DNA from: Myoxocephalus aenaeus
Lineage: Eukaryota; Chordata; Actinopteri; Perciformes; Cottidae
Direction of reading: 5' to 3'
Length of the DNA: 64,000 bases
Assembly (NCBI GenBank): GCA_038501785.1
Contig: JBAMJR010000086.1
Span: forward strand, 287,001 to 351,000
This document shows, in pieces, positions 1 through 13,039 of the stretch (position 1 is its first letter; every line of letters begins with the position of its first letter). The notes beneath the pieces were generated by a model. It did not search any database. It saw nothing but the letters and a program-made list of their open reading frames with translations, and was not told where the DNA came from. The translations under genes were made by a program, and so were the position numbers.

Positions 1-3000
1 AGATGGGGTACATTCTAAACAACGTGTTAGCATGGTGAAGTTAGCATTCGGCTCAAAGCGCTGCTGTGCCCGAACACAGACATGGCTGTAGACGCTTAGT
101 CTTGTTCACTGCATCCTTCCCATACATATCGTTTTGTGTCCTTGAAAGACTGAACTAATTAATCTGCACTAATCTATTTGTGGTCAAAAGCATAGCCGAC
201 CAGCTATGGAATGCATGCTGTCTCCTCGGAGGGTGATGCATTTTCTGTGGGTGAGCAATGGGCAGAGTTGTATAATGATGAAGAGTTGAGGCTTGCCTTG
301 GAAGAAACAATATAGTCGACCCAAATAATGAGCCAGCTTCAAGTGTTTGTTATTTCAAAAGGCATTTTTTACTCTTCAAGGTGCAATCGTCATACAGCTG
401 TGGACTGTGCTGTGGCATGTTGATGCTTAAAGGAAACCGTGGAGAGGGATTTGTTATTGGCATCCTCAAAGAAATACAGTCAGTCTGTAAAAAAAACACA
501 CACACACCCAGAATCCCAAAAATAGTTCAACTGGATATGAAGTTGAAACATGTGAGATGAGCTTCTGATTGGTCATCAATATCTCAGCCGGGATGTTTAA
601 TGATCCGTGGCCTTGCATTAAAATCTCACCACGGCCACGGATGAAATTGACAGTTCCAGTAAATTCTTCTAAAATGAATGAATGAATGAATAACTAGAAA
701 GGTGCACACAAGTTCAGATCCCACTAGGTGGTATAGCCATGATTTCTTGGGATAATGAACTGCTTTAACCCCATCCGCCCGATTTCCCTTCCCTTTTGCC
801 CTGGATGAGAAAAGTGCCCCTTCTGCTGGAGCCCAATTTTTTTCTTCATTCATCAGTATTTAAGAATAAAAATGACTCTCTCTGTCATCAATTCCCCCCA
901 AATGTGTTTTGATATCTGACGGGGCATTTATTTGAGTTCTTGTGAGAAGGTCACCCCGACAGCCCCCGCGCCCCTCCCCTCCTCCTCCTCCTGCACGTAG
1001 TGCTCATGCAGCTCTGAGCGCTAAACAGGTGCAGGTACTTATTCTCTGACCCGCAGGGTCAGACAAACAGGTTATGACGTATTTGTGAAATCCCCCGACG
1101 TTGTTTGGTGATACAGTAACATGAGCGCCCCTGAAAACATCCGACGTTTCCTAAAAAAAAAAAAAGATAGACATCATAACACCGGGACAGGGATGTGGGC
1201 AGGTAGAAAATCCACGGCCCGCCACTGTACAGTTACAACCAGCGGCCCTTTGAGGACGACCATGATGCTGATGTGGCCCGGGGTGAAAATGAGTTTGACA
1301 CCCCTGCTTTAATTTATCCAGAGCAGAGTTTTGATATGTTTTAAGTTAGAATATTTTTTGATTGCATTTGGTTACACAATATGGCCTTGTTTTGTCTGTT
1401 TTTGCCTGTTATTCATTTATTTATTCAATTTGATGATTTGAGTTAGTTTGTTAAAAAAAAAATATATATATATATATAATATATAAGTTGAAAATATCCT
1501 ACTATGTTTTTTATTTATTTATTATTATAATTGTTTATTTCATGAATAATTTTGGCGATGGGTGCCCCTTTTTTTAGTTTGAGCACCTGCCCCCCCCAAA
1601 ATGTCTGTGCACGTGCCTGAAGTGAGGTATACTTGAGGACGGGGCTACCTTGTAGTTGACAGGTCGCTAACTTTAATCCTTTCCACAGTGTGTTTTCAGT
1701 TCATGAAACTTAATTGTAACATTTTAGTCTCCTAAAAATGTCTTATTCAGCATTTGGTTGTACCCTTCAGCCTCTCGTGTCACTTCTGGTTGAAAAAAAA
1801 AAAAAAAAACACTTCAAAATGTCAGGCCACAAACCGACGGGTGACATCACAGTGACTACGTCCACTTATTTAAACAAGCCAGATTCCCGACATGCGGTGT
1901 ATGACGTGACGACAGGTATTCCTTACTCATACCTGCATGTCACGAGTGAGAGGAGCATCAGCATTGACAAACAAACAAAAGTGTTTACCACATTCTAATT
2001 AGCACTTAGGATGTAATGAGTAGCTGCCAAATCCATCTTTTTGTGTCCCACAATGTGCAGCGGCACTATACCCTCCCCATAAAAACAGAGAACCAGTCAA
2101 CTCGCCTTCAACACCTGGGGCTGTTTGAAGCTCACTGCTGCATTTAAAGGCCTGTTGACTGTTGCCACTTGACTGTTGCCACTTGATTAGTTGATTATAG
2201 CATGAGACACACTTTGTGACTGTGTTGTACAATCAGACAAGTGTAAAACAACATGGCTCCTTCTCCGAAAGTCATCAGGCGGCGTGACGACTGCTTTTTT
2301 CATCTGTGGTTTTGATGTTAAACCATTGTGTTCTTTGGTGTTACTGCAGGAGGATTAACCTGCCACCACCAGCCCTTTTTTATCGCACATGAAATGAGGC
2401 TTTCATTTGCAAGTCCAGTTATTGGCACGGGACTCTGGAGGAATGTGCTGCTCTTCTTTTTATTGAATGCATAAATTCAGGAAGTCCAAACATTGGCCCC
2501 GACGGTGCTCACTAGCCGGGAGGATTCTCAGAAAGCGTGTTGCCAAACGTAAACGCGAGCACTCAGTCAATCCCACTCATCCATGCTGGGATGATACCTC
2601 TGTCAGTGTGGCCCTCTCAAATGGAATTACTGTCATAGTTGGCATGATGACTCTCTTCAGGTGATAAAAGAGGTGTTGATACAGAAGCATCTGGCGGGCC
2701 TCTGAGCTCCAGACAGATTCTGCTCTCGCCCAAATCTATCAAACCTCACGCAGCATCTGTTCGGGGCTGTATATTAGTTATCTGGCATTGTGATTTGCAA
2801 TTAGCCTGTTTCTTGTGCAAAGCAAAATATTGATTTTGTCGACACATTTGTGGATTAATCATAAATTCACCCGGGGAGGAGGGTTTGCACACTCGCCCAC
2901 GCCATCTTCATCATCTCCTCCACGGCTCCTGAAACTGCAGGGGTTTTCCTGAATGTGTTGCCCAAGGCTTGTTTTCGAAAGGGTTTGATTGATCACCCAG

Positions 3001-3355
3001 GATTTAGGGAGGAATCTCACACAATTTCACACAAATCATGAAAGACTTTGAGAATAAACCACGGGGATGCTCGTTGCCAGTGGCATTTAGAGTTTTTTAC
3101 ACCGTTGAAAACAGACTGCAACAGTACGGCGAGGTCATTTTCCTGATGTTGACAGATCTGTTAATTGAAATTTGACTGATGACGGTTTATAAACTTCACC
3201 GACTCTTTTTGTACTTTATATCAAAGAAAGGCAGCCAATGTGATGGCTGTGTCATCAAGATGGCATCAAACAGACGGATAACACAATGAGAGCTTCACAT
3301 ACACTAACACCCCACTTTTTCTTATGTATGTCAGTATTGCAACTTTGCTCAAACT

Positions 3356-3360
<5 letters not shown>

Positions 3361-3436
<76 letters not shown>
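3361..3436. repeat. (AC)n microsatellite, about 38 units
   Basis: Uninterrupted AC dinucleotides run for 76 bp and end in a short GCAC-type degenerate tail. The tract creates spurious poly(Cys-Val) and poly(Thr-His) open frames on both strands, which should not be annotated as genes. Confidence 0.97.
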
Positions 3437-3440
<4 letters not shown>

Positions 3441-3444
3441 GCAC

Positions 3445-3565
3445 AGAAGTAGTGTCTTTGCATGCTATCTATATCTCTATCTATCTATATCTGTAGCTAG
3501 CTAGATACTGTGCATGCTCGCTAGCTAAGCTAGCTAGCTAGTGAGCATGCAAAGACACTACTTCT
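3445..3565. repeat. Inverted repeat with perfect 22-bp arms
   Basis: The left arm at 3445-3466 and the right arm at 3544-3565 are exact reverse complements. The 77-bp spacer is made of CTAT-type and CTAG-type short repeats. The structure sits directly beside the 76-bp AC microsatellite. It could be a snapback structure or a small inverted duplication created during microsatellite instability. Confidence 0.9.
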
Positions 3566-6390
3566 CTCTCTGATGTGGCCAAAACCCCGGAGGGACCAAA
3601 GCCATTTTTCATGTAATTACAGAAAACCTGCCTGACTGGCTTGGATGCAGCTTGTAAAAGGAGGGACCGAGTCCTTCTTACATTGTACAGTACATCTAAC
3701 CAGTTACTATTAGCAAATGGTAATTTCACTTTCAGTCGTCGGTGTAATTCTGTCGGGTCATCTCAGAGTTCTTGCACACTAGGTGTGTCGCAGTAAACTG
3801 GCTGGTTGAACAGCACAAAAGGGAAATGTGTGCTGGCAACAGACTATAAATCACCTCCTGACACTTCTCTCCTATATAGAGCGAGATTCATGCTCTAAAA
3901 CGTGTTATTTTGTGAGGGATGGGGTTGAACTGTTGATTCTGGACTATTTTGACGCAGTCCTTTTTTCATGTTTGGTGACAACTTGGCTTCACCGAGTAGA
4001 TTTCCCCCGACCTCCGCGTTCTCTCGTCATGGTCCCCATCTTTTATCCCACACGCGTGTCTTCAGTTTGAGGCTTTTCAGCCTTGCATGCGTTCACGATG
4101 TAGGAATTTTTTCCATCGCCGAAACACACAAATATATCATCGTATGACCCAACACTGACAACTACAGTCTGCTGCGGAGAGGGACAGTAGTAGAAAGGAA
4201 TTTCCCCCAGGACAGATCAGTACAGACTCGGTGAACTGACGCTGTCTTCGGGGTGTGCGGCAAGTCTGCAGCGGCAACTGGAGGAGGCAGCTCTGAGGTA
4301 ATGTTTGTCTCTGTCTCCCTTCAAGATAAACCTGTCATTAGAGCACTGACGAACCTGTCACATTCTGACTCTGTCTTCTTTTCTTTCTTTTTTTTCAAAT
4401 TTCCTCTCTGAAAAATAGTGCAGAACGTTGCGATCCAATGTTATCTGGAGCAGCAGAGCAGACTCTTTTTGATACCCCCTCCCTCGACTGTTACTTTGCA
4501 TTCTCAAATAATGCATGAGACTTCTCTTCCTGTGATGCTTTACTAAATAATTGAGTCGCAGTTTGTTTTAGTTCGCTCATTACCTTGTTATTAGTGTTAC
4601 AGATGTTTATTCTACTGTTCTGGACCTCACTGGCCCAGTGGGTGCTCGTGGTTTTTACAATGGCAGCATGCAGCTTCCCTTAATGCTGCAGCTCAGTTGT
4701 TTGATGTCTTAACACGTCTCCCGCTGCCGCCTTTGAAGGCCTGCCACCTGCAGCAAGCTTCCATCTGTTGCAGGATGTCTCCTTCCATCAAGCTTCACCG
4801 TTGATGGCGGGAGATAGAATTGTAGCTATTTTACCACTCAAAGCGCTTTGACACTATACATGTCATCATGCACCCATTCACATGATTGCAGGGGCTACAA
4901 TGCAAGGTGCCACCTGCCCATCAGGACTCTATCTAACCATCCGTACAAAAGGGGTTGCTCCTAGATGATAAACTCACAGAAAAATGCCGTCAACGCTGCT
5001 TTTTGGCATCTTTCAGCTAAATGTTTTGGTTTTACGACCTGCTCTTTACTGGTTCACTCTCATAGCATCGTTTAACGTCGTAGCAGTACTAAGTATAACA
5101 GCAGACAAGCTAGCGACTAGCTAGCAGCTAAAGAGCCAACCTGCTGTCATTCCCAGGTGCGCCTTGTCAACACACCCTTCTTCGTCTGATACCGACGCAC
5201 AAGGCACCCTCAAGCAGCTGTATGAGTAACTATAATGTAAATCCATCCACGTCATTATTAGATGTTTAGAGAAAATGCTCCAGGAGTGTGATGACGAAGT
5301 ATAAAGATTGAAAAGAAGAAGAAAAAACACACAGGGAGGGAAGGAATGAGGGAAGTTACGGCTCAAACAAATACAGGACTTTTAACCCGGAGACTGGTAT
5401 TTGAGACCGGCGGTATTTTGAAGTTATGTTAGTGATGTTTTTAATATGTTATCTGCACTTATGTTGCGTTGTTTATATTTTACTTGGTTTGTGTATTTTA
5501 AGTCCCGAAATGTTGTTTTTCCCGTAAACTCAACTAAGTGGTTTTGTTGCCTAAAAGTTAAAAAAAGAAATTCCTTTTGTAGTAGTATGTGTTTCATTCA
5601 GTCAATCATTACAATACAATAAGTAAAGCCTCAATCTAATATACAAAACAGAAAGACTGAACATTTCTTTTGAAACCTTTGAAATTAGAAAGTGTCGAGT
5701 TGGGATGAGAACATGTTGAAAGTCCCAGATATTTCCCTCAGATGTTGGTGGAGACCACACCATTTATAATAGGAGAGAAACATGAATGCTGAGGATCGCT
5801 CTGTTTCTGCTGGATGTGTACACGAGCAGCTGTAATTAAGTTTGCCATATCTACTTAAAACGTGATAATATGTTGTGTTTCCAGCTTGTTTCCCCTCACC
5901 TCAAGTGGCCAGAAAATCTGTTGTTCAGGTTCTAAATGATTTATTTGGTCATTTTGTTGTTATTAAGAGGAAAAAGATGAGGATGTTGTCATAATATCTC
6001 CAGCCTCCTTGTTATTTGTGCATTTGGCCGTTCTGCAATTTTAAATCAACATTCATATCATTATACACACAACAATTGGCCCCATAATACACATATCAGG
6101 GACTAAATGCACATCAAATGTAATGTAAAATTAGTTTTTCAGCCACCGGTAACAACCGGCTGCCTCGAGATGAGGAAAACTCAGGCGCTACGAGGGAACC
6201 GCTTCCGCTACACGTGAGTTTCTGTCGCTTTGTCTCGGCCTGCTCGTCCCGTCACCAGACACCTCTCCTTTTGAGGAGCGGTGATTTATGATGGAAGTGA
6301 TCGCTGTGGTATCTGTGCCAACTGACAATGCTTTGGCTGCTTTTTGTTCCCTCTTCAGGAGTCACGGGTGACATCAGATCATAGTCCAGA

Positions 6391-6392
<2 letters not shown>

Positions 6393-6432
<40 letters not shown>
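6393..6432. repeat. (GT)n microsatellite
   Basis: Twenty GT dinucleotides in a row, in the gene-free region downstream of wnt7a. Confidence 0.95.
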
Positions 6433-6435
<3 letters not shown>

Positions 6436-8958
6436 CGACGACCGTAGGCGATATACTTCTATTTCCGTGTCGGTGCATGGCAGGCTCTTTTTCTTTTGGG
6501 CTGCGATAGAGAAAAGAATCTAAAGACTTCCTGCCAGGAGCCCATTAAGGTGTTTGTCACTGTCTGGCACCGTATCAGGAGTCACAACCCATCAGGCTTT
6601 TATTCTGCATTTAACTAGGGCCGAGAGGAGACATTCACTAATGAATGGCCGGCCAAAAAAAACAAAACATTTGTATTGCCTGTGCCCTGTATTGTAAAGA
6701 CAACAACAGCAACACAATAACCATAAATCAATGTACTGTAGGTATAAAGCCTCTGTAAAATCATTAGAGGCGAGTGAAAGTGAGCTTCTCTCCCCTCCAT
6801 CGCTCTCTTTATCCCGTTTCCCTTTTGTTCTATTCTTTATCTCATTACCATCACTGAGGCTGACCTCAGAGCAGCGCGTCCAGCTGGGCTCCCTTGCCCT
6901 ACAGACAAACCTCTGACCCCGCGCTGAACCGGAGGATCATCTAGCACTGTCACAGCCTCATCTAGCACTGTCACCGGCTCCGGCTCCGAGGTCACCCGGT
7001 GCACATTACTTGCTTCAATTCAGTGTCCTTTTGAGGTGGATTAGGAACTTAATATCGATCGTGCGTTGCATCGCAAGGGTGAGTGAGTGACGGGCGGAAA
7101 AAAATGTTCAGAGGAATGAACAGAATGACCTCAGACACCACATGTCAGACATCTCTGCCTTGTTTACAGCCAACACCGGCTATTATTTACAGGGAGCCGA
7201 ACTTTATTCAAGTGGTTATTACAGTTCACGACACCTGTGTGCGCAATTAACCGCACGCCGAAGGCCACTTGGCGACAACATACGCACAGATTGCAATTGT
7301 GCAGAACACATTTTCTTCTGCGTGCAAACTATTCTTCTCTGGGATATGCATTTCAATCCAGCAGCGGGGAACGAGACAAAAGATAACATGATTGAAAAGG
7401 TCTGTGGCACCCGGCTTCAAAACACTCACTGTCACCAGCATTGTGGGATACATATCAAAAGAGGTACTTTCAGGTATCTCTTTACCTCTTTTGGGTGGAA
7501 GGTGAGGGTGTTTCCATCTCTTGGCAAAGCATGAGTGGAGAGAGGGAGAAGATTAATGGTATAATAGCTCTGACCACATGGTTTAGTTATTTAAACTGGC
7601 AGCATCAGCTCAAATTGTTTCATAGCTTTTCTGCAACGATACATTTGGGAGCGTGTCCGGACAGGTTGTACGATGCTAGAGAGAGAGAATTCATTGCAAC
7701 TCCCTCTTGAGCTGCTCAGCCAACAGACGGGAGCGTGGAAGCTATGACACCATCCAGAATGTTTACATGTTTGTGCACCTTTTCCTTTGTTAATTGATTG
7801 CCCAACACACAGACAACAACGTTCAGATTTCGTTTTGCTATCGTCTCCAATCTGTAAGTGGGGCAGGCGCTCGTGAGGAAAAACATTTAAATAATCAGGG
7901 GGTAAAGTGAGACTGCGGCTTATTTATTATGAACCTGCCGATTTTTGTCAAAGCAATAGGAAACAACCAAATGTAGGAGAGGAGATGCCGGCTCCGTCAC
8001 GACGCTGGGAGAAGATCAGCGATATTTCCTAAGCGTCTGAGCGTCTTACGGGGTTGTAGTCAGTTTGGTGTTTTTGTTCAAAACATCCCGTGTCGGGACG
8101 CCCGAGACGCCGGAGGATTACTGTAAGCTTTGTCTCAGGTGACGTCTTCTGGATGGAGAAGAGGAGGAGGAGGGAGGGGTCAGGTATGAGGGCCCTCCAT
8201 AGCCCTGTTCCAAACCACTCCAAAAGCAAGGGGAAAGTATCATATGGGGTGCTCAGATCATTTGGAGATACAACGCCACACATCATCAAAGGCCCGCTTT
8301 CAACACACTCGCTGAAAGTTCTCATTACCCCGTTTCTCAGACGCATGATTGCATATTTCCAAAAGCTTTCAAAGGCAGGTTAAGCGGGCCGGTATGTTCG
8401 CTGCAAATCGTCGCAAAGGGCTCCTCCAAAATCTCCCCCCGAAGGGCTGATCCAGCCTCACCCTAATGCCGCTGACAATACCTTGAGCCATTTGACCACT
8501 GTGTTTACCTGTAATATCAGATTAGACCAGAGGAAGTCAGATAGACGGCCCCCTTGTGAGGGCCAAACTGTTGTGGATCTCTCTTGCGGGGAGTGGATAT
8601 TGTCTGCTATCTGTGGCTTCCATCGCCGAGTCTCAAACAGCACTCTGTTAAGAGAGTGCATGAATGAGCTCTGCGCCCGCGCTAGTATCTCTGGAATCAC
8701 ATAAAGACAACCTTGTGCTCTGCAATTTACTGTGCAGCGCTCAGGTGCTTGTGCATGTCTCAACCAGAGGGGAAAAACAAAAGTATGACTGACATAATCA
8801 TGTGTCAGAAGATTTATGGTCCGAGAGCGAAGGGGAGAGAAAAAACTGGAGAGCACATTTTCTCGTTCCTCCTCCTCCTCCTCCTCCTCCTTGAAATTAT
8901 TGTCTTTAGTGCTGTCCACTTGTTTGAGTGAAACGTTGGAAACTGTTGAAACGGAATG

Positions 8959-8961
<3 letters not shown>

Positions 8962-9027
<66 letters not shown>
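8962..9027. repeat. (CA)n microsatellite
   Basis: Thirty-three CA dinucleotides in a row. A 188-residue minus-strand open frame through this tract is a repeat artefact. Confidence 0.95.
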
Positions 9028-9028
<1 letters not shown>

Positions 9029-10896
9029 CCTTGCGTTAATGAAGGCCTTGTAAAATGTATGATTTAACAACTCTTTTACTGTGAAATTATGAGTCATTTC
9101 CTTCTTCATTGGTGGTACATTTTCAGTCTTCTTTGGAAAAGCAAACGCAAGAAGCCGTCTGTGTTACATGGGCAACTTTTAATTCTGTGAGTAGCTGTCA
9201 TGCAGATACACACACACACACACACACAAAGGAACGGACCAGACTGCATTAAGACGCTTTGTACGCTGCAGTTTTAAGGTTCACGAGAAGTCTTGGAAAT
9301 GAATCCTGAATCGTGTCGCAGGGCAAAGTCGAATCTTCTGCATCACGAGTTAAAACACCAGATGTGAATCTGATCTAATGATAAAACGAAAAAGCAGGAC
9401 GGATCTTGCTTAAATATGTGTTAAAGGACTCATTGCCGCGGCGTTGACGCTAATTGCCGGCTGGAGCGCACTGCCGGGCCGCCCTGATGTAACGGGTCAC
9501 GGGAGCAGATAGGGAAGCGGTGGCAGGCCTCCAGTAATAACACAGGGAGCGAGCCAGACTACCAGCCATAAATCTACTGCTACCACCAATTTCCCACTAC
9601 TGCAGGTGACGGGTGAGTGTGTGTTTGTGTGTCTCTCTCTCTCTCTGTGTGTGTGTGTGTTCTTATAAACAAAACTCCAAAGGGTAACGCAACCCCACTT
9701 CACAGCAACATGGATATTACACCCCCTGAACATCTTGGCATGGGCCCGGTCCTGTTTATGGAGAAACACGGCTAAGAGTATAATTAGCATCGCAGTGATC
9801 CTGACGGGTGTCTGACACAGGCTGCGATATCAAAGAAGGTGGTGCTTTGTGCTCGTGACTCAATGGGGATGAAGGGACTGCGGCCTCTGTGTGCTTGGCG
9901 GTTTTGCACCTGACTGGAAAACACTGCAGGTGGATTACCTGGAATGGAAGCTATAAACTGCATTGTTTGGAAGAAAACAAAGAACATGTGCTGTAAATAT
10001 TAGCAATGGTGTAAATCGTTCTGATTCATTTGCATTCGTGGAATCTTTAAGGACCTTTTTAAGAGCGCCACATTTAAAAGGATCCACACAAAACCTCTCC
10101 ATGCAGAAGTTAGATTACCGCCAGTGGAAGTAAATAAGTGACAAATACACCCTAGTTTAGGTTTTAACCAGAGCTTTAGGAGCAGCTGCCTTTTCTTATG
10201 CGCGAGTCTTTTGTATCAATATTATGAAAGCTGAAAGCTTTTGTCGGACAGAGACGAGCCCCTGTTATTACCCCCCTTCACGCCCTCTCTCTCCATTCAT
10301 CCCGGGACGATTATCACTGCCAATGACACGTGATACGGCTAATCTACTGTAAATGAAACCTGAAATCTCATGTGTCTCTGCTCTTTTTTTTTTTTTTTTT
10401 TTTTTAACTCAGGGAATAAAAGGAAGTTTTAAAACGACCACGTGGGAATGTTCTAAAATACAGCACAGGTGAAAACTTCACAGGCTGCATTCGTCAATCC
10501 CGGGAGATTATTTCCCCTTCGCTCCACTTCCCGGGGGCCCGATGAGAGCGGAATCCGTAACGACTGTGGGCTTTAGCGTCGTTAACATTTCCCTGACACG
10601 TCGGGCCGGCCTCTCTTGGAGACGGCCCTGCATTTTCTCGGCCGCGCTGGAGTTGTTGTAGCAACTAGTGGCCCGGGAGTGAATGAAGCAGATGTGCGAG
10701 TCATCTATCACCTGACAGGCTCCCACTCCCCCGACTGAGCAAGTCATCTCCGTGACAGTCTGCACCGACCGGTCTCATCAATAACCCCCGGTACCCTACC
10801 ATTAGGGCACAAACACTTTTTCTCCTCAACTGCTTCCCAGTCGGCAAGACGGGGCCCTCAATTAAGCCTGAATAACTTTCCCCTCCTGAAAGGACG

Positions 10897-10929
<33 letters not shown>

Positions 10930-11731
10930 TTCTGCGTGGGCCAGCTTTGCACACATTGTACTTGTAGGAAAAAGCACTTTGAGAGCAGATTTATCTCCGT
11001 GGTGACAATATGATATTGTCTTGACGATGATGTAAACCCCACCGTAGCTATACCGCTCATAAAGATTTACATTTATGTTCGTTTGAAAGTGTAGTCACTC
11101 GGTTAACGGTTAATTGATTCCAATGGAATGAGCAATTAAGGACATTTACAGGCATACGAGTTCAATAACTCCACTGCTTGACGGTTTTATGGCAAGAAAA
11201 TGTTGAAGTCAATATTCCTTTTACTTCCGTTTTCAATCGTTAAGCCATTTATTGTATTTTTTTTAACCGTTATCTCGTTTTATCCTCTCAAAACTGAACA
11301 TTCTCCAGAGGTCTCTTTTCTTTATGGCGTCTCATTTGTTCTTTCCTCACGATCAGAGTGAGACTTGCATGTGTGAGGAAGCAATAACGGGGAATCACGT
11401 CTTAGTTGGTGTTATTCTGCTCCTGTATTCCATCAGTAGTAGTCATGAAACACAGTAAACACAGACGTTTGAACACAGACACAAAACAGAACAGTTTCTA
11501 TCACTTACAATATACAACTATGGCAGTGACAGCGGGGGGGGCAACTTGCATGGATCAGCTTCTTTTTTTCATTTTTTTTTTTCACACAGGGATTTAAAAA
11601 CAGGTCTCAAAACTTGACAATTGAATATGCAAAAGATATAAATAAGACATTCATATAAAAATAGGCTTTTACAAAATATACTCTATGAACCAATATTTAC
11701 CAAAAGTGGAAAATGTGCCTGTGTTTTAATT

Positions 11732-11737
11732 TTTATT
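11732..11737 (-). other. wnt7a: Candidate polyadenylation signal of wnt7a
   Basis: The minus strand reads AATAAA here, about 820 nt downstream of the wnt7a stop codon. It is the first canonical hexamer I found downstream of the stop, so it is a reasonable 3' UTR end. Use of this site is inferred; no transcript evidence is available. Confidence 0.4.
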
Positions 11738-12556
11738 ATCAGCGAATAAATCCCGTCGTCGAGCTAAATCGGCTCGACGTGGGCGACGCCATTGAAGGCG
11801 GTCAGTAGAGCGTACAGCCTTTGACCTCAACAAGTGGGATCCTCCAGACTAGCAGCAAACAGAGGGAAGACAAACTCACGAGAGGGTCAAGAGGTCAACG
11901 TGCGCGGCCTCCAGCGGTTTCATCTGGAGCAACGTTATTCTAAAACACGTTATTATTCCAGGCAAATTGAAATCCAGTGTGGTTAACAAGAGTGTTTTGT
12001 TTTTTAATCTCTTTTAATAAACTAAAACCCAACATTTAGTTATCCATAATGGACAAAAATCAGTAGTTTCTCCTCTTTTTTTTTTTTATAGAATAAATTA
12101 ATATTAATTATTTTCATTCTCTACATACAGTGTGTTAAATATTCAAAATGGCTGTGTCGTTTCATCTGCGCGCAGAGCGAGAACTACAGCAGTGTCCTGC
12201 CCCGGCGATCACATCCACCATCATTCACTTGCATTGGCAAAGTCCATTTCCTAAATGTCCATATAGCTTACATTTCTTTGACGTTTGGCACCCGATCCCA
12301 AGTGCCAGGGTATAGTTTTCTTTCCCCCCCCCCCCCTTTAACGGTGTTTAGTCACACATTATTGATCTTTTCCGACACCAGTCCAAGGAGAGGGGGCGAG
12401 GAGCTTCGTGTGCAAACGAATCACGACGCCTCGTCGTCAGCTTCCTGTACACGCGGCGCAGTAGTCCCTCCTTGTGTATGTTTGTCCGCGAACGGACAAA
12501 AGACAAGAACTCGCACACGTCGGTCGTCTCATCACACACACACACAATAAATACTC

Positions 12557-13039
12557 TCATTTGCACGTGTACACCTCTGTCCTCTCGCTGCAGGTGTTGC
12601 ATTTGACGTAGCAGCACCACAGGAACTTGCAGTTGCACTGCCAGACGCGGGAGTACTGGTGCGTGTTGTACCCGCGGCCGCAGCACATCAAATCGCAGCC
12701 GCTGATGTGCTGCATCATCGTCTTGTTGCACACCCGGCCCTGCGTCCCCAGGCTGCCCGTCACCTGGTCCGCCTCGCAGTAGTTGGGCGACCTGTCTATG
12801 TAGACCAGGTCCGTGTCCATGGGCTTGCGGTAGGAGTACGGCTTCTTGATCTTGAGGAATTTAGGCCGCTTGTGGCGGCTGGCTTTGATCGGCTCCACGT
12901 GCACGGCGTGGGCATACTTCTCCTTGAGAATGTAGCCCAGCTCGCGGAACTTGGGAAGTGTAGTCCAGCAGGTTTTGGTGGTGCAGGAGCCCGAGACGCC
13001 GTGACACTTGCATTCCAGTCGCATGCTCTTCTCCAGGAC
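12557..13039 (-). CDS. wnt7a: wnt7a coding exon 4 (C-terminal Cys-rich half)
   Basis: This exon encodes residues 191-350. It opens with VLEKSMRLECKCHGVSGSC after a TCTAG acceptor and ends at TGA. It contains the acylated Ser206, the Asn295 sequon, the motif CCGRGYNTHQY and the terminal Cys cluster. The codon at 12620-12622 (minus strand CTG) gives Leu330 in place of the expected His. Confidence 0.95.
   Translation of the reverse strand, partial: VLEKSMRLECKCHGVSGSCTTKTCWTTLPKFRELGYILKEKYAHAVHVEPIKASRHKRPKFLKIKKPYSYRKPMDTDLVYIDRSPNYCEADQVTGSLGTQGRVCNKTMMQHISGCDLMCCGRGYNTHQYSRVWQCNCKFLWCCYVKCNTCSERTEVYTCK

Larger units (their letters stand above)
1..11731. other. Gene-free region downstream of wnt7a
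   Basis: I find no exon with recognisable protein similarity and no RNA gene here. Open frames exist (for example 7142-7534 on the plus strand and 8458-9024 on the minus strand), but they have low complexity, run through microsatellites, or lack splice context and family motifs. The stretch holds CA/GT microsatellites (3361-3436, 6393-6432, 8962-9027), a CCT tract near 8868-8891, a TC tract near 10898-10920, a long T run near 10385-10405 and an inverted repeat at 3445-3565. Non-repetitive AT-rich blocks, such as about 2700-2900, could be conserved regulatory DNA of the neighbouring Wnt gene, but conservation cannot be judged from one sequence. Confidence 0.6.

Noticed and set aside
3255..3504. 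Poly(Cys-Val) and poly(Thr-His) open frames on both strands
   Set aside because: They are translations of the CA/GT microsatellite. The same applies to frames through the tracts near 9.0, 28.5, 35.4, 42.4, 44.0, 54.8 and 57.6 kb.
7142..7534. 130-codon plus-strand frame downstream of wnt7a
   Set aside because: No family motif, no splice partner, and overlapping frames of similar length exist on the other strand, so chance is the simplest reading.
8458..9024. 188-codon minus-strand frame
   Set aside because: Its N-terminus is the CA microsatellite and a Glu run comes from a CCT tract. The remainder matches nothing recognised.
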